Source: a virus. Taken from it: a stretch of DNA of 24,637 nucleotides. The translations under genes were made by a program, and so were the position numbers. The stretch lies in the IMG/VR virus record IMGVR_UViG_3300029908_001149, positions 1-24,637 of that record; one strand, 5' to 3'. Numbering within the stretch: position 1 is the stretch's first letter; the number at the start of each line of letters is the position of its first letter. Positions 19,771-24,637 of this stretch are shown piece after piece. The notes below the pieces were generated by a model that was not told the DNA's origin, ran no database searches, and saw nothing but the letters and a program-made list of their open reading frames with translations.

Positions 19771-21030
19771 GTGAGCGATAAGAATAAAACTCATAAATCT
19801 GAAGATCCTGAAACTTACAAAAGGCTAGCCGAGACCGGAAGCATTATTGGTCATCCTGTAACTATCAAAGGTCAACATTCTAGATCCGATAATGGTATTC
19901 CATATCATTCTACAATTAAATTACTCACTCCTCATAAGGATCACAAAGAGGCTCATGAAATTGCGAGCAAACATGATCTAGAACCACCAAAACCTGAACA
20001 TACTGGAATTGAGCCTCATACATTCAAAGATAGATACGGTAATGACGTACATGTTTTAAAACTATACGGTATTGGCGCTACTCAAATGAAACATCATAAT
20101 GATCATTTCAAACATCTTGGACCTAAAGAGGCCTACGATTATAGTCCTCACATCTCACTTGATCATGAGTCCTGGAAAAAGATCAAAGACTCTGGCGCAA
20201 AAACTGCTAAAGAAGCTGGAATAGAATTCGGTCCAGCCACAATAAAACGCGGTCATAAAATACTTGGAACTTATGGTAAAAAGATAGAGAAATCTGAATT
20301 CAAACCTTTAATGAAACCTTGGAAATCGAAAGCTCAAGCACGCTGGGGACATTCAGCTGCTGGCGAAGAAGCACTTGGCGGCGAAGCTGGCGTACGTGAA
20401 TGGGACGTTGCAACACACGGAAAGAAACTTCCTGAGAAAGTTAAAAAGACTGATGAAGAGTTAGATAAATCCATTGCTAGAAACATAGGAACTGCATTAA
20501 GTATTGCTGGCGCTTCAATTGGCCAACATCAAGCTAATAGTCCGGAAGCTCCTAAGCCTGCTGTGCAACAGCAGCAAGTAGCACCAAAAAAAGCATCCTA
20601 TGATCATAATAAAATGCTGAATGCTATTTCTTCTGTTGAATCTAACAAAGGTAAATACACTCATCATAAGCCTGTAGAAGGCGGGATGCATCAAGGATCT
20701 AGTGCTGTCGGACAATATGGATTAATGCCTATAACTATTCAAGAGACAGTTAAGATGAATCCTGCATTAAAACGTGAACATTCTAAGATACTAGGTATGA
20801 AGGGACCTGAACTTCATAACTACATGCAAAAACATCCTGATTTAGAAGGTAAAATTGCACATAGTTATTTATCACGTTTGGAGCACCATTTTGGTCAAGA
20901 TCCTGAAAAGATAGGATTTTCATGGTTCCAAGGCATAAGTGCAGGACATAAAGCTATAAAAGAAAATAAACCTATCTCTCAACATTTTCATGTTAAAAAG
21001 ATCAGAGCGGCATATGACAGAGAAAAATAA
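19771..21030 (+). CDS. virion-type lytic transglycosylase with 2H-phosphoesterase-like N-terminal domain
   Basis: A 419-residue protein with a GTG start and GGAG 11 nt upstream. The C-terminal domain (about 278-419) has MLNAISSVES with catalytic-type E290, then GSSAVGQYGLMPIT (309-322) and SWFQGISAG, fitting the SLT/goose-lysozyme-like transglycosylases that tailed phages carry to open peptidoglycan at entry. The N-terminal ~140 residues contain two H-x-(S/T) motifs, Y-H-S-T-I (H46, T48) and P-H-I-S-L (H127, S129), about 80 residues apart with a beta-alpha pattern between, as in 2H phosphoesterases. A His/Lys-rich linker joins them. The 2H call is tentative. The 3' end overlaps the GIY-YIG gene by 17 bp. 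Confidence 0.7.
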   Translation: MSDKNKTHKSEDPETYKRLAETGSIIGHPVTIKGQHSRSDNGIPYHSTIKLLTPHKDHKEAHEIASKHDLEPPKPEHTGIEPHTFKDRYGNDVHVLKLYGIGATQMKHHNDHFKHLGPKEAYDYSPHISLDHESWKKIKDSGAKTAKEAGIEFGPATIKRGHKILGTYGKKIEKSEFKPLMKPWKSKAQARWGHSAAGEEALGGEAGVREWDVATHGKKLPEKVKKTDEELDKSIARNIGTALSIAGASIGQHQANSPEAPKPAVQQQQVAPKKASYDHNKMLNAISSVESNKGKYTHHKPVEGGMHQGSSAVGQYGLMPITIQETVKMNPALKREHSKILGMKGPELHNYMQKHPDLEGKIAHSYLSRLEHHFGQDPEKIGFSWFQGISAGHKAIKENKPISQHFHVKKIRAAYDREK

Positions 21031-21742
21031 AACAGGCACCATATATATAATAAAGAATGAGCTTAATGGAAAGGTCTACATAGGCCTTACTACTCAGAAT
21101 TATTTAAAACGTTTTATTCAACATAAATCAGACGCTAAAAGAGGAACTAAAACGCATTTACATACAGCTATTAGAAAATATGGTATAGAGAATTTTTCAA
21201 TATCTATTCTAGAATCTTGTGATATTAAAGAACTAGGTAATAAAGAACAATTCTATATCAGTCAATATAACAGCACTGATTCTACTATGGGATACAATCA
21301 TTCGATTGGTGGGGAATCTGGAAAATTAGGTACACCTTCTTGGGCTAAAGGATTAACTAAGGACACTTCAGTTTCATTGAAATCTATCTCTGAAAAACAA
21401 ACCGGTAAAACTAATTCCTTTTATGGTAAAACTCATTCTGATGAAAATAAAGCTAATTGGAGTAAGAATAGACGAGGAATGAACCACAGCTGCTGGGGAA
21501 AGAAAAAACCTGAACTTGCAGCCAAAAATGCCGATAAGGCGTGGACCGAGGAAGAAAAAGCAAAGATTTCTGCTGCAAATTCTAAACCGATAATGTGTGT
21601 TCAAAACGATATTATTTATTCTTCTATTACAAAAATGTGCTTAGAATTACATTTAGATGATAGATCGGTATATAGAGTTTTAAAAGGTGAATTTAAACAT
21701 ACAAAGGGTTATACTTTTAAACGTATAGATAAGGAGAGCTAA
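21014..21742 (+). CDS. GIY-YIG homing endonuclease with NUMOD-type DNA-binding motifs
   Basis: A 242-residue protein: GIY-YIG core TIYIIKNELNGKVYIGLT (9-26) with R33 and E78 as the family's catalytic Arg and Glu; then NUMOD3-like repeats (GKTHSDENKANWS, WTEEEKAKISAA) and a C-terminal IENR1/NUMOD1-like helix-turn-helix (KPIMCVQND ... VYRVLKGEFKHTKGYTFKRI). Start chosen at ATG 21014; an upstream in-frame start at 20990 would lie deeper in the transglycosylase gene. The layout is that of Seg-type free-standing homing endonucleases. It splits the transglycosylase from the next structural gene, and its 3' end holds that gene's AAGGAGAG Shine-Dalgarno. Confidence 0.88.
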   Translation: MTEKNKTGTIYIIKNELNGKVYIGLTTQNYLKRFIQHKSDAKRGTKTHLHTAIRKYGIENFSISILESCDIKELGNKEQFYISQYNSTDSTMGYNHSIGGESGKLGTPSWAKGLTKDTSVSLKSISEKQTGKTNSFYGKTHSDENKANWSKNRRGMNHSCWGKKKPELAAKNADKAWTEEEKAKISAANSKPIMCVQNDIIYSSITKMCLELHLDDRSVYRVLKGEFKHTKGYTFKRIDKES

Positions 21743-21743
21743 T

Positions 21744-22229
21744 ATGGATATTCATCCAAACGAAATAGTTAGTAAGGAATTAATAGGTACTTTAAAAGAT
21801 AAACCGATTACTATGCTTAGAACTCGTGGAGGTCTATACATGGCTACGGACGGAAGTTCGGTCATGGCCGCTGGATCTCATCCAGCAATTGTACGTCATC
21901 ATATGGCTAAACAACATTCGGAATTCAAGCCAGCGTTAATGAAGAGCGCCAGTTCTTTAGACAATTTATCCTTGATCAGTCATTCTCAATTTCTAAGTGA
22001 AGATCTAAAGAAATCTGGATATGATATTTATTCGCTACAAACTGGCTCATATGTTAATTTTCACTTAACAAAACACGGAATGGATATTCACGTAGTGAAT
22101 TCCACCTTAAAGGATAATTCCCTTTTGGTTAAAACGCTTCCCTTAGAGTCTAGGTTTACTAAAGCTTTATCAGGTGCAATAGCTGAAAAAGCTCTAATGT
22201 CCAAGGCTAATAAGGTAACTATAGGTTAA
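21744..22229 (+). CDS. hypothetical virion-associated protein (161 aa)
   Basis: Unrecognised protein. After an N-terminal strand-rich part (LIGTLKDKPITMLRTRGGLYM) it carries HPAIVRHHMAKQHSEFKPALMKS, a His-rich stretch similar in flavour to the other head and tail proteins here, and a helical C-terminus (ALSGAIAEKALMSKA). AAGGAGAG precedes the ATG. Only 4 bp separate it from the next structural gene. A structural or assembly role is inferred from neighbours only. Confidence 0.6.
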   Translation: MDIHPNEIVSKELIGTLKDKPITMLRTRGGLYMATDGSSVMAAGSHPAIVRHHMAKQHSEFKPALMKSASSLDNLSLISHSQFLSEDLKKSGYDIYSLQTGSYVNFHLTKHGMDIHVVNSTLKDNSLLVKTLPLESRFTKALSGAIAEKALMSKANKVTIG

Positions 22230-22233
22230 TAAT

Positions 22234-23163
22234 ATGTCTAACCGAATACCTACCGGTATACAGATACCTACTATAATTCCATTTGCGCCAATTAACGAGC
22301 AGTCATTTGATCTAAATCGATTAGACATCTTTGTCACAAGCCTTGGCGTCGATTTCATGCATTATAAAGCAATGCCAAGTACCATTGGTCAAAGTGACAT
22401 CGGTGACTATCGTCGTTCCGATGGAGTAGATACCATAACGTCAAATGGCATGTTATATCAATTCGGCGGCATTTTCACAGCAACTATAGTAGACAACCAA
22501 CGTCAGGAAAACCGCAACGACGGTGGCATATATGATCCTTCTCAAAGTCGTTTAATCATGCCTCGATTCTACAATAATGCAGTTCTAGCCGATGGTCCAA
22601 GAATATATTTAGCACCTGGCGATAGAGTTTACATCGCAGATCCAAATGCCGATACTCAAGTTGCAAACTACGAGAAAATGGAATTCAATCCTAATTTTGA
22701 CAATATAACAATGTTCCCTATTTCGACTATCGATGGTAATATTATAGATTCTAAGAATCAAACTTATCAACCTAACATAGATTTTATCATCACGGCTAGC
22801 GGTAATATCAAATGGCTTTCCAATGGTAACAATCCAGGCATAAACCCAGAAACCGGTCGCGGTAACATCTACTCGGTAAGATACCTTTATAGAGCTTTCT
22901 GGTATGTAACTACAATTCTTAAAGAAGTCCGTATCACCAACATTACAGCTGGGAACATCAGATCGCCGCAAAGAATGCCTTTTGAAGCGATCGTAACTCG
23001 TGAATATCTTTACCATAATAAAAACAAAGGTGATACATCTAACCCATTGAAACCTAAGACGCCTTCTAGAACGCAAGAAGCTCCTACAATACCGCAGAAT
23101 CCGAATCAATACTACATCCCAGTTGATATGAGTAACATTGAACACGGGGAAGATACCGAATAA
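22234..23163 (+). CDS. putative neck/tail structural protein (309 aa)
   Basis: A beta-rich protein with no signal peptide. Marks include MHYKAMPSTIGQSDIGDYRR near residue 42, a GDRVYIADPNADTQ segment, YQPNIDFIITASGNIKWLS and NIYSVRYLYRAFWYVTTILKE (in parts NIYSVRYLYRAFWYV, TTILKE), ending in a Pro/Gln-rich disordered tail. The overall layout reminds me of large-myovirus head-closure or neck proteins, but I cannot name the family. It is in tight order after the 161-aa gene and is followed by an inverted repeat and a new promoter element. Confidence 0.55.
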   Translation: MSNRIPTGIQIPTIIPFAPINEQSFDLNRLDIFVTSLGVDFMHYKAMPSTIGQSDIGDYRRSDGVDTITSNGMLYQFGGIFTATIVDNQRQENRNDGGIYDPSQSRLIMPRFYNNAVLADGPRIYLAPGDRVYIADPNADTQVANYEKMEFNPNFDNITMFPISTIDGNIIDSKNQTYQPNIDFIITASGNIKWLSNGNNPGINPETGRGNIYSVRYLYRAFWYVTTILKEVRITNITAGNIRSPQRMPFEAIVTREYLYHNKNKGDTSNPLKPKTPSRTQEAPTIPQNPNQYYIPVDMSNIEHGEDTE

Positions 23164-23176
23164 CAAGTACTTACAA

Positions 23177-23210
23177 TGCGGGATAGCTTTAAATTATACC
23201 TAAACCCGCA
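23177..23210 (+). repeat. inverted repeat between structural genes
   Basis: TGCGGG (23177-23182) and CCCGCA (23205-23210) are exact complements around a 22-nt AT-rich loop that could itself pair partly (TTTA with TAAA). ATCTTATT follows. It may be a weak terminator or mRNA processing hairpin; there is no proper T-tract. Confidence 0.35.
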
Positions 23211-23220
23211 ATCTTATTAA

Positions 23221-23229
23221 TGATATACT
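23221..23229 (+). promoter_or_regulatory. extended -10 (TGATATACT) before the 144-aa gene
   Basis: Same element as at 2440, 4204, 5772 and 14476. No -35 match at 17 bp. The expected start (about 23236) lies at the AAGGGG ribosome binding site. Confidence 0.45.
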
Positions 23230-23248
23230 ATAGTAAGGGGATATGATC

Positions 23249-23683
23249 ATGGCTATATTTAAAAGAACTTTTCCACCAGCAGCTACACAGGACTTAGGAG
23301 CACTAGGCAATTTGACCTATTCACATGCTGCCGGAGCTGTCAAGACTACTACCACTGGTTTAGCCTTAGATCCATTGCTTTCAGGAGACGGCGTTACTTT
23401 TACTACCAACGCTACCTCAGCACTAGCTCTACCTGCGAAAGGTAAGAGTTTAGCCATCTACAACAACTCTAGTTCACTTGGATCGATCACCTTTGGAACT
23501 AGCTCCGCAGTTACAGTTCTTGCGCCTGGAGTTACAAACGCCACTGGCCAAGTAGGCATTCCTTGCCTTCCAAATGCTTGGACTTACGTTTCAGCTTACC
23601 AATATCAATGGGTAATCGCTAGCGCTTCAACACTTTTAGTCTTCTTAGTAAGTGACTCAACTTCTATAACTCAACAAGCTTAA
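23249..23683 (+). CDS. putative virion structural/decoration protein (144 aa)
   Basis: A Thr/Ser/Ala-rich, almost Lys-free beta protein (MAIFKRTFPPAATQDLG...) ending in TQQA, typical of small exposed virion proteins. I place the start at ATG 23249 because AAGGGG is 8 nt upstream; an ATG at 23243 would be only 2 nt from it. The centre (LAIYNNSSSLGSITFGTSSAV...GQVGIPCLPNAWTYVS) looks like one jelly-roll or Ig-like sheet pair. Function cannot be fixed; a decoration, head-fibre or tail-tube role are all possible. Confidence 0.6.
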   Translation: MAIFKRTFPPAATQDLGALGNLTYSHAAGAVKTTTTGLALDPLLSGDGVTFTTNATSALALPAKGKSLAIYNNSSSLGSITFGTSSAVTVLAPGVTNATGQVGIPCLPNAWTYVSAYQYQWVIASASTLLVFLVSDSTSITQQA

Positions 23684-23692
23684 GAGGTCACA

Positions 23693-24637
23693 ATGTCTTC
23701 TAATGCGATCCATTTTTTAAGCAAAGCCTTGGGTGAAGATTTCTTAGAATCTTTACAGAAGGTCGAGCTATATAAAATTGGCACAAAGACAACTACAGAT
23801 CCTATCGAAATTAAAGCCGCTTTAAAGATTGTACCAAAGGTGATCTTGGCTTTGCTCATTAAAGAATTATCTCCAATGGGTATCGGTGAAGATAAGCAAG
23901 TTCATTTGCCATTGCCTGAAGATCCGGTCATGTCGGTTACAAAGCTTGAAAGAGATGTCTATACCGGTTATATAGCGATAGCTGGTAAAAAGATCTCCGA
24001 GTTCATGTATCGCTCTATCCCTGGGGTCGGCCTAGTTATAATGACCGCCTTCGAACTCTATGATGTGGAACAGCTTGAAGAAGAGAAGCCTGAAGAGAAA
24101 CACTCTGAAGCAGCTTTAAAACACTTTATAGATGAAAGACTCGCACTACACGCTTTAGTTAATCAAGTAGTAGATCAAAAGATAGCTCAAAAAGATGCCA
24201 TAGAAGCCCTTATTCTTCAAAAGCTCACTCATTCAATGGCCGTGCCACACGTCGCTCCAGCTCCAGTTATAGCGCCACCAGTTCACCTTGAAGATCCTAG
24301 CCGTTTGTTTAGAAAAGAACGAGTAGTTTCCATTCCTTCGGTATTTACCCCAGCGGCGGTTGAACATCAGAAGGAAATGAGTGGGATTGATAAATCTGTG
24401 GCGGAACCGGCCGTGCCGATGGAGAAAGGCTCCAAGAAGTTAAACAAGTTTCTTGAACACCGTAAGAAGAAAATACATAAGAAAGAATTTCACATACATT
24501 TAAATAAAAGTGAAACAGTTTCCTGCCCAGACTGCGGCAATATGATTTTTAATGGTTCTGGCATCTCTGCTTGTATTTGCTTCGCAGAAAGCAGCAAAGT
24601 TCATTTAAAGAAAACTGAAGATGGTATCAAAATTAGC
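23693..24637 (+). CDS. helical protein with C-terminal zinc ribbon, 3'-truncated by window edge
   Basis: Open at the window end; 315 residues visible from ATG 23693 (AGAGG 5 nt upstream). The N-terminal half is alpha-helical (MSSNAIHFLSKALGEDF...) with a Gly-containing hydrophobic stretch (RSIPGVGLVIMTAFELYD), then an acidic Glu-rich section, a Pro/Ala/His linker, and a basic region leading to HIHLNKSETVSCPDCGN and ACICFAESSKV, a CxxC...CxC zinc-ribbon-like end seen on various phage proteins. The reading stays open to the last base. No family is recognised for the main part. Its place after virion genes suggests a structural or assembly role. Confidence 0.7.
   Translation, partial: MSSNAIHFLSKALGEDFLESLQKVELYKIGTKTTTDPIEIKAALKIVPKVILALLIKELSPMGIGEDKQVHLPLPEDPVMSVTKLERDVYTGYIAIAGKKISEFMYRSIPGVGLVIMTAFELYDVEQLEEEKPEEKHSEAALKHFIDERLALHALVNQVVDQKIAQKDAIEALILQKLTHSMAVPHVAPAPVIAPPVHLEDPSRLFRKERVVSIPSVFTPAAVEHQKEMSGIDKSVAEPAVPMEKGSKKLNKFLEHRKKKIHKKEFHIHLNKSETVSCPDCGNMIFNGSGISACICFAESSKVHLKKTEDGIKIS

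Noticed and set aside
22609-23166. 185-codon minus-strand frame opposite the 309-aa structural protein
   Set aside because: Long but composed of Arg/Ile/Cys-rich shadow sequence, no ribosome binding site, and the plus-strand gene has good spacing with its neighbours.
1-24637. tRNA genes, integrase/attachment sites or insertion sequences
   Set aside because: I looked for them and saw no cloverleaf, no transposase or integrase motifs and no long flanking direct repeats.

Overview
The window is a gene-dense stretch of a tailed double-stranded DNA phage genome, with genes on both strands, many 1-4 nt stop/start overlaps and no gap above 300 bases without a gene. Virion-morphogenesis genes identify it: a prohead protease, a His/Glu-rich candidate scaffold, a candidate major capsid protein, a putative connector, a virion-type transglycosylase and several beta-rich structural proteins. 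The many accessory genes and three unrelated homing-endonuclease-type nucleases suggest a large genome. The host cannot be named. Canonical sigma70-type promoters, an SbmA/BacA-like membrane protein and a lipoprotein-like leader point towards a Gram-negative host. A DUF3494 ice-binding domain points towards a cold habitat. Both are inferences.

Layout. 1-1034 (+): two HREDGPA-repeat proteins and an IscA-type Fe-S carrier. 1035-2393 (-): a repeat protein, a 48-aa tail-only protein and an alliinase/tryptophan-aminotransferase-like PLP enzyme. 2462-2905 (+): an M15 peptidase, the likely endolysin. 2895-4198 (-): three small unknown genes and an operator-like array. 4217-5722 (-): prohead protease. 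5948-8797 (+): unknown virion protein, scaffold and capsid protein, closed by a strong terminator. 8869-10407 (-): Vsr-like homing endonuclease. 10518-13017 (-): an eight-gene operon rich in membrane proteins, including the SbmA/BacA-like protein. 13086-14462 (-): MPPED-type phosphoesterase, an unknown protein and two repeat proteins. 14573-16501 (+): a 642-aa modular protein ending in an ice-binding domain. 16575-17398 (-): thymidylate kinase and a tail-module protein. 17453-24637 (+): a PD-(D/E)XK nuclease, then structural genes interrupted by a GIY-YIG endonuclease; the last gene runs off the window.

Three themes run through the region. First, a C-terminal module (consensus QFNDNINEALK) ends several otherwise different small proteins, and its last codons contain a GAGG Shine-Dalgarno at the right distance from the next gene's ATG. 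Gene ends thus double as translation-coupling joints. Second, promoters follow TTGACA-17-TATNNT or an extended -10 TGATATA(G/C)T, often overlapping short palindromes and often with so little leader that the mRNA would be very short-leadered or leaderless. Third, the morphogenesis proteins are modular: the protease C-terminus and the capsid N-terminus share an AGSxNxAPxQLxxGAAL motif, the capsid protein carries an Ig-like insertion, the transglycosylase has a 2H-phosphoesterase-like head, and an ice-binding domain sits on a protein with no signal peptide.

The most notable items are the ice-binding virion-type protein, the SbmA-like operon, the plant-type PLP enzyme family and the repeat/tail module family. 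All functional calls come from reading motifs by eye; no database search was run.
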